Virus record (IMG/VR): IMGVR_UViG_3300048883_000431 | Location: 48,230-112,229 of that record | Direction: 5' to 3' (one strand) | Source: a virus | Length of the DNA: 64,000 bases | Part shown: piece after piece, positions 1 to 9,038 of the stretch | How positions within the stretch are numbered: position 1 is the stretch's first letter | Layout of the letters: each line of letters begins with the position of its first letter | Position numbers and translations under genes: made by a program | The notes under the pieces: generated by a model | Databases searched by the model: none | Told to the model about the DNA's origin: nothing | Seen by the model: the letters and a program-made list of their open reading frames with translations, nothing else

Positions 1-1
1 G

Positions 2-1966
2 GAAGAGTCCGAAAAGCTCCGAGAGGAGTTGGCAGCCCTACAGGTGCAGGCGGACGCGACGCGCGTCACGGGAACCGACCTTCTGGCGGATTCGGCAACG
101 CGACTTGCGGGAGCCCTCGGAACGAACGCAGCCCGCGCAGCGCGGGAAGCATCCCGTAGCCTGGAGGCACTCACCGGCACCCCGGAGAAGATGGACCGTC
201 TCCGCGCGATCATGGGCGGACGGGCAGCGGACGTCTCCGCGAACCTCGGCGGACGTGGGGATGAGTTTGCGTTCGGGTCGCCCGCCGAGGTCGACCGCCG
301 CCGCCTTACCCTGGAGACCCAGGTCGAGCAGCTCACGAAGCGGCGCGACGCACTCATCACGAGCACGCGGACTGCCAAGGAAGGCGGCGCGTCGAGCGAG
401 TCTCTGAGCGGCGTACGCGCCCAGACACACGAGTTGTCGCGCCAAATCCTGACCCGTCAGGTGATCTTGGACGACCTTCTCGTCCAGTCGGACGCTATCC
501 GCGCTTCCATCGTCGCTGGTGACTTCGCCAAGCTCGACATGGACATCCAGAAGGTCGTGGAGTCGGGGAGCGTCGAGACCATTACCCGCAACATGGGCTT
601 CCTCAACGATGTCCTCGACGAGATGAACGACTTGACCGATGACGAGCGTGGCGGGATCAAGAAGCTGATCGACGATCTCGATGGCGCGAAGAAGGCTGCA
701 CAGAACGCACGCGAACTCGCCGACGAACTCAAGCGCATCAAGAGTGTGTCGTCCGCCCGACAGGGCGCAATACGCGCCGTGGGCAGTGTGGCTGGCGGGA
801 GGGCCGGTAGTGTGCTTGGCTCGATTGCGGGCATCGTGGGGGGCGTTACCTCGTTCTCCAGCATCGCGGCTACGCGCACGGCGTCCCACGAGAGTAACCT
901 CGCCGAGCGGGACGCCGGAACAATCAACCAGGGAACCTTCACCAACAACGAGTCCGCCATCAACACTGTCGCCACCATGGGCAAGATCGCGGCCGGGGCG
1001 GAGCTTGTCGGGCAGGGCATCAGCATCGCCACCACGGCCTGGTCGATGTTCAACGCGCGTGCTGAGGCAGCCAAGCAGAAGGTGCGTGAGATTCAGGAAG
1101 CCGCCAACGCGATGGGTGACGCCATCGCAGGTGGCATCGCGGCGGGCTTTGATGAGGGAGCGCAGTCGTTCGACGACTTCATGCGCAACTTCCTCCTGAA
1201 CGAGTTTAGAACGAACCTCGCGGAGACTGTGCTGGAGACGTCAGGGATACGCGCGTTCACCGACGACCTGGCGGCCACCAAGACCCTCCTCGCGGATACG
1301 ACCGACAGGGTTGACGAAATCCTTGTGCAAAACAAGGGACTCAACAAGTCCATCACCCCGGACGTCCTGACTAACCTCAGCAAACTGGACCCGGCACTAC
1401 TGCAGAACGCTAAGAACCTCACGGCACTCCAACGCCTAACCATCCTCAAGAACGCGGGGGCCGTACTACCACAGAATGAGTTCGGGGATACGATCCCCCA
1501 GGGGACGACGGAATTCCTACAGACCCTCGGAAACGAGTTGGCCACGCGTGCGAAGCTCGGTGGGCAGCTCCAGGACGCGGCCGGGGAGGTCGAGGGGTTC
1601 AGCGAGGCCATCGCGGGTGTCCAGCCGATCTTCGACGGGTTCCGGGAGGCGCTGGGACTGAGCACTGGCGCGGTGAAGGGCGTGTCCGAGATCGCGACGT
1701 CCACGTTCCGCGCTGTCACCGAGCCACAGGCGAACCTGTTGCTCAGTGCCACCATCGAGATGCGCGACCTGCAGGTCCAGATCGAGTTCAACACACGGCG
1801 CACTGCGGAGGTCCTCACACACGACATCCTCGGCGCGCTGTTGGCGAACGGGTTCAACGCGGGCGCAAGAGAGCCAGAGGACGTTCCGACAACCCCCGCA
1901 AACCTGAAGCTCGGTGACCTGAAGCAGGGGGCCGAGCAGGTCCAGAACGGTCAGGGAGTCCTCTGA
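2..1966 (+). CDS. Tape-measure-like tail protein, 3' part (5' end outside window)
   Basis: The frame is open to the left edge, so this is the C-terminal 654 residues of a longer protein. It is Ala/Gly/Glu-rich and mostly helical. Gly/Ala-rich hydrophobic stretches lie near visible residues 256-285, 322-348 and 370-386, between long polar helical segments. This composition, and the position directly upstream of a Dit-like gene, are typical of tape-measure proteins, which set tail length and help DNA cross the host membrane. The assignment rests on composition and gene order; no enzymatic domain was recognised. It is followed by a promoter-like site before the tail-tip genes. Confidence 0.6.
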   Translation, partial: EESEKLREELAALQVQADATRVTGTDLLADSATRLAGALGTNAARAAREASRSLEALTGTPEKMDRLRAIMGGRAADVSANLGGRGDEFAFGSPAEVDRRRLTLETQVEQLTKRRDALITSTRTAKEGGASSESLSGVRAQTHELSRQILTRQVILDDLLVQSDAIRASIVAGDFAKLDMDIQKVVESGSVETITRNMGFLNDVLDEMNDLTDDERGGIKKLIDDLDGAKKAAQNARELADELKRIKSVSSARQGAIRAVGSVAGGRAGSVLGSIAGIVGGVTSFSSIAATRTASHESNLAERDAGTINQGTFTNNESAINTVATMGKIAAGAELVGQGISIATTAWSMFNARAEAAKQKVREIQEAANAMGDAIAGGIAAGFDEGAQSFDDFMRNFLLNEFRTNLAETVLETSGIRAFTDDLAATKTLLADTTDRVDEILVQNKGLNKSITPDVLTNLSKLDPALLQNAKNLTALQRLTILKNAGAVLPQNEFGDTIPQGTTEFLQTLGNELATRAKLGGQLQDAAGEVEGFSEAIAGVQPIFDGFREALGLSTGAVKGVSEIATSTFRAVTEPQANLLLSATIEMRDLQVQIEFNTRRTAEVLTHDILGALLANGFNAGAREPEDVPTTPANLKLGDLKQGAEQVQNGQGVL

Positions 1967-1987
1967 ACTCCGCCGTCTAACCTGGAG

Positions 1988-2016
1988 TTCGCAAAACGGA
2001 GCGCGCGTGCTATAAT
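1988..2016 (+). promoter_or_regulatory. Sigma-70-type promoter candidate
   Basis: A TTCGCA hexamer (4/6 match to the -35 consensus), a 17-bp spacer and a perfect TATAAT lie in the gap between the tape-measure-like gene and the tail-tip genes. It would drive the plus-strand tail module from 2074 onward. Confidence 0.5.
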
Positions 2017-2073
2017 AGATGGGGGACAGTCGCCAGTGGCCTTGCCCGAAACACCTTGTATGGGAGTTGTCCA

Positions 2074-2160
2074 ATGGCGAGTCCAGAGGAACGCGACGTT
2101 GTCGTAAACCAGATCACGGTGCCTACGTTCACCGCAGATGTATGGAATGAGTTGTCGTAA
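2074..2160 (+). CDS. Small 28-aa protein, translationally coupled
   Basis: This short frame (ATG at 2074) encodes 28 residues. Its TAA stop shares one base with the ATG of the Dit-like gene (TAATG). The coupling, the full use of the gap and the promoter-like site upstream support a real gene or a leader that primes translation of the next gene. No homology is recognised. Confidence 0.45.
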   Translation: MASPEERDVVVNQITVPTFTADVWNELS

Positions 2161-3302
2161 TGGCGAACCTGGCGTGGACCAACGCGGGGATACCCGTATC
2201 CTACAAGATCAACGGCGTCAACATCCGCGAGGAGTTCGGGGTTGAGATGTCGTTGCCCAACGCCCTTATGCCCGGCGTTCGCGGACGGACATCCAATCCC
2301 TCCCAGACGCACGGGGAGGTTGACAGCGGGGCCTTCTACGGCACACGCCAGTTCTCGGTGACCGGGCGGATCATCGCCACAACCCACGCGTTGTTCACGT
2401 CCCAGATGGACGAGTTCACCGCGTGGCTTCGACTGGAGGACAACCTCCAGCAGTTCTCGCTTCGGGGGCGCACCCTATCGGGTATGCGACTGGAGATCGC
2501 GGGTCACGGGCTGGCGGAGCCCAGGACCCTCATCGTCACCTACAGTGGCAATGCCACGATCAGCCCGATCTCCACCGCCCACTTCAAGGGGCGTGCGTAC
2601 GACTTCGGGTTGGGGCTGAAGGCGTCCTACCCGTTCTGGCTCACCCAGGAGGAGACGGACGCCCACAGGGACACGAGCGCTCACCAGTGGATACGGGTAC
2701 CGAAGGACACGTCGGGGGCCTTGGGCACGTCCCAAACATACCCCGAATACACACTCGACGGGCCGGTAAGCGGAGCGAATGTCACCATCGCGCACGGGCG
2801 ATTCGGACTGAGCGTTCGGTTCAACGACCTGTCGCTGGCGGAGTCGGGTAACGGACTGGCGTTCACCGCGACCAACATCTACGGTGACTCGACAGTGGGG
2901 ACGTTCCAGAACCAAGTGGAGCTCACCGCTGTTGCGTCGACGGAGGGCGAGGGCTCGGGGGAGAGCGTGGGGCTGCACGGGTCGGCAAGCGGCGGGTCCG
3001 GCTCACTCATCAAGCTCCCCATCCGAAACGCGCAGTCACTGGCCGTGAACCCGAATGACTCGCAGGACGCGGACTACTTCAACGGCGCAGTCGGAACCTT
3101 CGGGTGCTTCTTCAAGCCTAACTTCGACATCATAGCGGGCGTGCAGGACAGCGAGAAGCGTAACGTCCTCCTAAACCTGGGTGCGGCCACGGCGGCGAAC
3201 AACATGCAGATACGGTTCGCGGATTCGTCGGACAAGCGTGTTGTGGAGCTAAGGACGGTTAACGGCGCGGGGACGGTCCTGAGCAAGACGAATAACTCGT
3301 AA
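2160..3302 (+). CDS. Distal-tail (Dit)-like protein ending in the first half of a LamG domain
   Basis: The protein has 380 aa. Residues 1-170 resemble siphovirus distal tail proteins: an N-terminal beta-rich region followed by segments such as RQFSVTGRI and GRAYDFGLGLKASYPFW. The C-terminal 75 residues (from about GTFGCFFKP) match the first half of a concanavalin A/LamG fold and then stop. The second half of that fold begins the protein at 6423. Dit proteins connect the tail tube to the baseplate or adsorption apparatus. The stop codon is part of the ribosome-binding stretch TAAGGATTT of the next gene. The gene appears to have been split by the block at 3303-6422. Confidence 0.6.
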   Translation: MANLAWTNAGIPVSYKINGVNIREEFGVEMSLPNALMPGVRGRTSNPSQTHGEVDSGAFYGTRQFSVTGRIIATTHALFTSQMDEFTAWLRLEDNLQQFSLRGRTLSGMRLEIAGHGLAEPRTLIVTYSGNATISPISTAHFKGRAYDFGLGLKASYPFWLTQEETDAHRDTSAHQWIRVPKDTSGALGTSQTYPEYTLDGPVSGANVTIAHGRFGLSVRFNDLSLAESGNGLAFTATNIYGDSTVGTFQNQVELTAVASTEGEGSGESVGLHGSASGGSGSLIKLPIRNAQSLAVNPNDSQDADYFNGAVGTFGCFFKPNFDIIAGVQDSEKRNVLLNLGAATAANNMQIRFADSSDKRVVELRTVNGAGTVLSKTNNS

Positions 3303-3311
3303 GGATTTGCC

Positions 3312-5612
3312 ATGGCCAAGTCAGCTTCCACTTACCAGGGCTTCCAGGTCCCGGCACTTCAGACCGACACCATTGGGTTTGACGACGACTTCGCTGCGTT
3401 CAAGACCCACCTCGACGCCGCCCTATCCAGCCACGCCTCGAACATCTCGGGGTCTGCGAACGCGGCGGGCGGGACCTCCTACGCCAGCAACGCGGGCAAG
3501 ATTCTCTCGGCGTCGGCGAGCTCTCCGAGCCCTCTAGGACGAGTCTTCCCCCTCTCCGCGAGCACCGACTCGATTCTGATGTTCCAGGAGAACCCTGGCG
3601 GCAACACTGCGGGTAACGACAAGTGGGTCATTGGGTACGACGACTCCAGCGGCTTCTTCGCCATCCACGACGCAGCGACTATACCGACGACCATCCGCGA
3701 CGCGCGGGTGAGCATATCTGCTAACGCGATGTACGTGACGACCAACGACTCGGGCGCGACGGTCAACTCGAACTACGACGATCTCGTCGTGGAGGTCGCC
3801 GCCACCGGGGGGATCACCATACTCGGCCCGGACGCGACCGAGTTGGGGCTTGTGTTCGGAAACGTCACGCAGCCAATCAACGCTGCCATCACGATGCAGT
3901 CTAACGACAAGCTACGGATGTTCACGTCAGTAGACGACGGCGAGATTAAGTTCGCCACCGACGTGGACTCGCTGGCCATGACCATCGACAAGAACCAGCA
4001 TGTCGTCGTCCACAGCGGGTCGCTCACGGTCATTAGGAGCGGTATCCAGTCGGGATCGGACGTCAATATTGGCGCGGACGACTTGGTTATCGACGCCTCC
4101 AACAGTGCCGGGATGTCGATACTTACGAAGGCGAACTTCAGCGCCAGCGTATTCCTCGGGGCCAACGGCTCGGCTAATGACGCGGCGCGCATACAGTGGG
4201 CGGACGACGTGGACCTCTTCCACATAGGCACGAACTACGCTGGCGCTGAGGTCCGACTACGAACGGACACCAACACCCTCGCTTTGACCCTTGGGTCGGA
4301 CCAGTCCGCCACGTTCGTAGGGGACGTCGTTGCGGAATCCAACCTTGACGTCGAAGGGTATGCGGCCATCGGGGACGGGTCCTCCCTCGACGCGGACTGG
4401 ACCCTGACCGTCGACCGCGACTTCTCGTCCACCACAAACCCCCGTATGCTCAACATCCGTGGGATTATGACGGTGACGGCCGGGACAAGCAACCTCTACG
4501 GTCTGTTCGCTGACACGTCCATGGTTATCAACTCCGCGTCGGCGGAGGTCCACCCCGAGGTCGCGCAGTTCTACATCTCGGACCCCGACATCTCCCTGGG
4601 GGGCACGTCGCCGGGAACCCTTACCCTGGCCGCAACCCTCCTCGTTGACGGTAAGCCCACCGAGGGTACGAAGAACGCAGGGATTTGGGTGCAGTCGGGA
4701 AGCTCCACTGCCACGCCCGACACCGGGGCCAACACCCTCGTCATCGAGGGGTCCGATCCCGACGGGACGGGGGCTAGCATACTCTCAGCCAACGGTAAGG
4801 AGTCGCGACTGTACTTCGGCTCCCCCGCTGACGGGAATGGGGCTCGAATTACCTGGGGGTATAACGCTGGGTTGCTATCCATCGCGAGCTATGTGAGCGG
4901 GGCCAATGTCGAACTCTTCAGTGGTACAGGGACGGCGGGCATAACGATTGCGGGCAACAGCGGCGACGTGACCGTAGACGGCACGACCACCTCGACCGGC
5001 GACATTATCGCTGGCGGGGACATCGGGCTTTCCGGCGATCAGGACCTGATCTCCTTGGCGGCGAACCTGGTGACCGTCAACGGCGCGCTCACGACGACCG
5101 GCGTCATCACGACGGCGGACGACCTGATCGTCGATGGAACCAACATCGGGATCACCACAGACCTCGACCTAATCACACTCGCGCTGAACTTGCTCACCGT
5201 GACGGGTGCCCTGACCGTCTCCCTCGACCTCATCGTGGAGGGGGGCGACATCGGGATCGCCGCCGACACCGATCTCCTTGCTCTGGCGGCCAACGCGTTC
5301 ACGATCAACGGTGCCGTCACCCAGGTCGGCGCGTTCCTCACCTCCCTGGCAGGCGATCTCCTCGTCGACGGTGGCGACATCGGCATCACGGGGGATACCG
5401 ACCTCATGCAGCTCTCCAGCGCGGCGCTAACCGTGAACGGCAGCCTAAGCGCCACATCGTTCGTATCGACGCCCCTCATCTCCCTCACGGGTTCCACCGG
5501 GGACTACCTCCAGTTTGACGCGGAAGGCACGGCCCCCAACACCGCCGCCGGAAGCGTTAAGGTGGATGTTGGCGGGGCGGTTCGGTATCTCATCACATAC
5601 TCTTCGCTGTAA
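3312..5612 (+). CDS. Fibre-like structural protein with C-terminal repeats
   Basis: The 766-aa protein is rich in Gly, Ala, Ser, Thr and Asp with almost no Cys, as in trimeric beta-structured phage fibres. Residues 569-735 contain about four degenerate repeats of 38-45 residues with the pattern GDIGI..D.DL..LA.N..TVNGA.T. It ends in a short segment, VGGAVRYLITYSS, of the kind seen at fibre tips. It is likely a receptor-binding or adsorption fibre. It has a good ribosome-binding site (AAGGA) in a junction that is repeated almost exactly after the gene. With the next two genes it sits inside the split LamG gene. Confidence 0.6.
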   Translation: MAKSASTYQGFQVPALQTDTIGFDDDFAAFKTHLDAALSSHASNISGSANAAGGTSYASNAGKILSASASSPSPLGRVFPLSASTDSILMFQENPGGNTAGNDKWVIGYDDSSGFFAIHDAATIPTTIRDARVSISANAMYVTTNDSGATVNSNYDDLVVEVAATGGITILGPDATELGLVFGNVTQPINAAITMQSNDKLRMFTSVDDGEIKFATDVDSLAMTIDKNQHVVVHSGSLTVIRSGIQSGSDVNIGADDLVIDASNSAGMSILTKANFSASVFLGANGSANDAARIQWADDVDLFHIGTNYAGAEVRLRTDTNTLALTLGSDQSATFVGDVVAESNLDVEGYAAIGDGSSLDADWTLTVDRDFSSTTNPRMLNIRGIMTVTAGTSNLYGLFADTSMVINSASAEVHPEVAQFYISDPDISLGGTSPGTLTLAATLLVDGKPTEGTKNAGIWVQSGSSTATPDTGANTLVIEGSDPDGTGASILSANGKESRLYFGSPADGNGARITWGYNAGLLSIASYVSGANVELFSGTGTAGITIAGNSGDVTVDGTTTSTGDIIAGGDIGLSGDQDLISLAANLVTVNGALTTTGVITTADDLIVDGTNIGITTDLDLITLALNLLTVTGALTVSLDLIVEGGDIGIAADTDLLALAANAFTINGAVTQVGAFLTSLAGDLLVDGGDIGITGDTDLMQLSSAALTVNGSLSATSFVSTPLISLTGSTGDYLQFDAEGTAPNTAAGSVKVDVGGAVRYLITYSSL
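5010..5450 (+). repeat. Degenerate coding repeats in fibre gene
   Basis: About four diverged copies of a 115-135 bp unit encode the GDIGI..D.DL..LA.N..TVNG pattern. The copies differ at most third positions, so the repeat is kept at protein level rather than being a recent DNA expansion. Confidence 0.6.
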
Positions 5613-5622
5613 GGATTTACGC

Positions 5623-5952
5623 ATGGCAAAGTTCCTATCGGGATACGCCTTCACGGTAAAGGCTACCCTCGGACCTGACGGGGACACCCGTGTGGTGAGG
5701 GTTCGGGCGAGCTACACCCTGGCCGACACCGAGGACGAGCGTCTCAGTACCAAGCGCGACCTCGACCTTGTACTGTCCACCGATCCTAGATCGGCGGACG
5801 TGGGCGAGAAGGGCCTCGACATCGAGCCCCCGGATGCGGCGATTGAACGGGGCATCGTGTCCGCCATTGAGAGGTCCATACGTAGGGCGTCCAAGGGGAT
5901 GGAGTCCCTGCCAATACTTGACGACGAGAAGGAGCCTGTGGCGAGGGGATGA
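5623..5952 (+). CDS. Hypothetical protein, 109 aa
   Basis: The ATG at 5623 follows AAGGA with good spacing and starts MAKFLSGYAF; a longer frame upstream overlaps the fibre gene and has no better start. The protein begins with a beta-rich half (FTVKATLGPDGDTRVVRVRA) and ends with a charged helix. It lies in the tail module, so a small tail accessory or chaperone role is possible, but no family is recognised. Its start junction is nearly the same as that of the fibre gene. Confidence 0.7.
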   Translation: MAKFLSGYAFTVKATLGPDGDTRVVRVRASYTLADTEDERLSTKRDLDLVLSTDPRSADVGEKGLDIEPPDAAIERGIVSAIERSIRRASKGMESLPILDDEKEPVARG

Positions 5953-5953
5953 G

Positions 5954-5983
5954 TTGCCGAACGACGTTCCCCCGAGGTATAGT
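5954..5983 (+). promoter_or_regulatory. Weak promoter candidate
   Basis: TTGCCG, an 18-bp spacer and TATAGT lie between the genes at 5623 and 6010. Both hexamers are imperfect, so this is only suggestive. Confidence 0.3.
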
Positions 5984-6009
5984 TCTGCCACACACCACAG
6001 GAGCTCCGA

Positions 6010-6420
6010 ATGAAACCCCTCACGATTCCGCTGTCGCGCCTGATCTTTGGTGAGGGGGATGGCCAAGTCGTACAGCAGAACGACGCGGTCATAGCCCTTC
6101 GCTTCGCGCAGCTTTTCGACTACCTCAAGCACAGTATGGCGGAGAAGCGCGCCGCAATCGAGCTTCGGGACGAGGCCACCCGTGCTGTCGACGGGGAGCT
6201 GGACACCCTGGAGCTCTCCAAAGACGCGGTCAGACTACTGAGTAAGATCTGCGAGTCCCCGATGGACCATCTCAAGGAGAAGACGGCGGTCGGCGCGGAA
6301 GGAATCGACGTCAAGGAGGGATTCCTCAACACCGACACCGCCCAATCCGCTATACTCAGTCTGGAACCAGCCTGCAAGGCCGCGCTGGGGGAAGAGGTAG
6401 CTACCACGGAGGCTGAGTAA
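6010..6420 (+). CDS. Hypothetical helical protein, 136 aa
   Basis: The ATG at 6010 has AGGAG upstream. The protein is largely alpha-helical and acidic at the end. It could be a tail assembly chaperone or accessory protein, judged only by location. It is the last gene of the three-gene block that separates the two LamG fragments, and it ends 2 bases before the start of the second fragment. Confidence 0.7.
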   Translation: MKPLTIPLSRLIFGEGDGQVVQQNDAVIALRFAQLFDYLKHSMAEKRAAIELRDEATRAVDGELDTLELSKDAVRLLSKICESPMDHLKEKTAVGAEGIDVKEGFLNTDTAQSAILSLEPACKAALGEEVATTEAE

Positions 6421-6422
6421 CC

Positions 6423-9038
6423 ATGTCGGAGATCTACGTCCAGGAGGGCGTCTGGCACCACCTCGCCGTGGTGTGGGACGATAACGCGAACACCTCTGCC
6501 ATCTACATCGACGGTGTGGAGGTGTTCGCGGGGACTGCCACCAGCGGAAACTTGCCCACGGTGTCCTCCCTCCAGAACGTGATGGGGATTGGCGGGCTCG
6601 TTGGGGGCTACGGCGCAACCTCCGTTCAGGAGCTCTCCGGCGGGGACAGCATCGAATCCGACATCGACGGCCCCACGATATGGGGCAAGGCCCTCACCGC
6701 CACCGAGATTCTTCGACTGTTCACGGCGTCTGGCAGTCCCGTCGTTGCCGATGGGTCCGCACAGATCGCGGCCAAGGGGTCCAGCTTCCGCGTAGCGCCC
6801 TCCCATATCCTTGCCCACGTTCCTTTTGACGACGACGAGTCGCTATCGCTTACGTCCAGCCTGGTGGCCTCCACGCAGCTCATTAAGTACCTCGGCACAG
6901 GGTTCGGCGGACGTTACAACATCGGAACGTCCTCGGGGGCCGGCGCGACAAACGTCTACCTCGATCTCCTAAGCTCCCTCGCGAACACGGACACGAACGA
7001 GACCGACCAGCCCATCTTTTGGACCGACCACTTCCGCACCACAAGCCCGCAGAACCTGTATAGGTTGTACAACCGTGCGACGAGCGGGGCGATGGACTCG
7101 GAGATAGTAAGCGCGGCCTCCTGGGCAGAAGGCTCTCACCTACTCACCGTGTCCGACGATCTAAACGCTACGTACGACAAGGATGTCGGGCAGCTACAGC
7201 GCAACCTCATTGCCGACGGCGACTTCGAGATTCCGGGCGGGTTTGGGTCAAGCTCCTACTGGGCTGATGTTGGAGGAGCAACGACCAGCAGGCAGACCGG
7301 GGCACTCGTCTCGCAGGGACAGGCCTCCGCGAAGATAGTCAGCGCCGGATCGGCCGAAGGAACCTCCCAGGATTTGAGGGGTGGGTACGCCTCGACTTCG
7401 GGGAGTACCTACAACTCAACGGACTGGGTGGCCTTCTTCGACTTCTACCCAACTATGGCGGTCAGTGGCTCCGGAGCCATCAGCTTCTTGGAAACCTCGT
7501 CGACCACGAGCACGACCGGTCTCTACTATGTAGCATTCGACCAGAAGACCGAGTGGGGCGATGCGATTGCGCAGGACTCGTGGAACCAGATGGTGTATGT
7601 CCACACCGGAAACGCTTACGACGCCGAGAACTACTTCCACCTCATAAACCCCGCGTCCGGGACCGCCTACTATGACAACGCGCAGCTTCTGATGAGTGAG
7701 ATTGTCGAGGGGAACTTCCACCTCGGGACTAACGGGAGCTGGAGTGCGTCAGGAACGGCCGCCGCACACTGGAGCATTCTTGCGGCGGGGGGGTTCGGGG
7801 TGTTCGCCGAGAGGTCCCACGTCGGGGCCAGATACGGGACTGTTGCGCTACCGGTGGAGGCCACCACAGATATAACGCAGACGTTCAGCCTGGCGTCGAG
7901 GGGCAGTAGGCGGTTCCTTGCGACCGTGTACGCCAAGCTCATAGACGGCGACGCCGTCACTGCCACGCTGGCGGTGAAGGACGACGGTGGGACCACCCTC
8001 GCAACCGTCTCCGAGTCCCTTACCACCGTCGCGGCCACTGGGGACTACACCAAGCTCTCGGTCCTGTTCGCCGCAGACACTGACGCTGGCTCTAACCACG
8101 ACATGGTGGTGACCATCACGGGGGATGCCGGTGACGTGGTGTACCTCGCCACCGCCTACGTCATCGAGATGACCGCGATCCCCGGCGAGGTCCGTGTGAT
8201 GCCCGAGGAGCACGCCATCGTCCCCACGAAGGATCGCGCGGGCGCGCAGTTCGTGCCGGGCAACCAGGGACTTTCGTTCAGCACGACGTACCTCAACCCG
8301 AACGAAGCCGGGTTCCTCGTCCGATTCCGACCTCAGTTCTCCAGCGATCTGAACGAGGCGACGCCGCGCGCACTGTTCGACTGGAAGGTCGACGCCAATA
8401 ACGCGGTGAGTCTTTCCTACATATCGGGGGTATGGGAGTCCACCTGGGAACAGGGCGGCACGGACAGGGACGTGACCCCGGCCACCGTCACTGCGTTCGG
8501 GCACGACGACCTCATGGAGCTTTCCGGGTGGTTCGATACCGAGGGTCGGAGTATCGACGGTACGACCTACTACGGGAAACTGTTCCTAAACGGTGAGGAG
8601 ATAGGGAGCACCACCACCGCGTGCCCTGCTATGAGCGCCTCCCTGGCCACCGCGTACGTGGGGTCCGACAGCAGCGCGAACTCCGCCGCGAGCGTCATAG
8701 ACGAAATCTATCTGATGACACAGGCCCCGACCGACCTGGAGTGCAAGGGGTTCTACGTCCAGGGCGACGCACTACACAACGATAATCGGGACTTCTCGTG
8801 GATCGCGACCACCAACGCGGGGGACCACATCCGTCTCGACACCTTCACGCAGACGTTCGAGGTCTACAATACGCCGGACATCCCCGAAGGCGCGGGGGAC
8901 TTGGCCACGAGGAGCGCGCTCACCGCCGCGACCGGGGTTCCGCCGTCGGTCAAGCCGTACGGCTCCCGAAAGGGTTGGGTGGTTGTGGACAAGAACGTGA
9001 AGGAACTTAGGATCACCTACCGCAAAGAGTTCATATAA
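6423..9038 (+). CDS. LamG-domain tail protein, starts in mid-domain
   Basis: The 871-aa protein opens with the second half of a LamG domain: the strand pattern EGVWHHLAVVWDD then SAIYIDGVEVFAG, typical of the C-terminal half. A complete second LamG-like domain lies near residues 620-780, with KLFLNGEEIG and DEIYLM at matching places. Such domains bind glycans or act as structural beta-sandwiches in tail tips. The ATG at 6423 has GGAGG about 9 bases upstream, so the fragment is probably translated. Joined to the protein at 2160 it would form one protein of about 1250 aa. Its TAA is directly followed by the ATG of the next gene. Confidence 0.65.
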   Translation: MSEIYVQEGVWHHLAVVWDDNANTSAIYIDGVEVFAGTATSGNLPTVSSLQNVMGIGGLVGGYGATSVQELSGGDSIESDIDGPTIWGKALTATEILRLFTASGSPVVADGSAQIAAKGSSFRVAPSHILAHVPFDDDESLSLTSSLVASTQLIKYLGTGFGGRYNIGTSSGAGATNVYLDLLSSLANTDTNETDQPIFWTDHFRTTSPQNLYRLYNRATSGAMDSEIVSAASWAEGSHLLTVSDDLNATYDKDVGQLQRNLIADGDFEIPGGFGSSSYWADVGGATTSRQTGALVSQGQASAKIVSAGSAEGTSQDLRGGYASTSGSTYNSTDWVAFFDFYPTMAVSGSGAISFLETSSTTSTTGLYYVAFDQKTEWGDAIAQDSWNQMVYVHTGNAYDAENYFHLINPASGTAYYDNAQLLMSEIVEGNFHLGTNGSWSASGTAAAHWSILAAGGFGVFAERSHVGARYGTVALPVEATTDITQTFSLASRGSRRFLATVYAKLIDGDAVTATLAVKDDGGTTLATVSESLTTVAATGDYTKLSVLFAADTDAGSNHDMVVTITGDAGDVVYLATAYVIEMTAIPGEVRVMPEEHAIVPTKDRAGAQFVPGNQGLSFSTTYLNPNEAGFLVRFRPQFSSDLNEATPRALFDWKVDANNAVSLSYISGVWESTWEQGGTDRDVTPATVTAFGHDDLMELSGWFDTEGRSIDGTTYYGKLFLNGEEIGSTTTACPAMSASLATAYVGSDSSANSAASVIDEIYLMTQAPTDLECKGFYVQGDALHNDNRDFSWIATTNAGDHIRLDTFTQTFEVYNTPDIPEGAGDLATRSALTAATGVPPSVKPYGSRKGWVVVDKNVKELRITYRKEFI

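Noticed and set aside
3303-6422. Self-splicing intron explaining the split LamG gene
   Set aside because: The intervening block carries three complete genes with their own ribosome-binding sites and both LamG fragments have translation signals, so splicing is not needed; intron cores were not seen.
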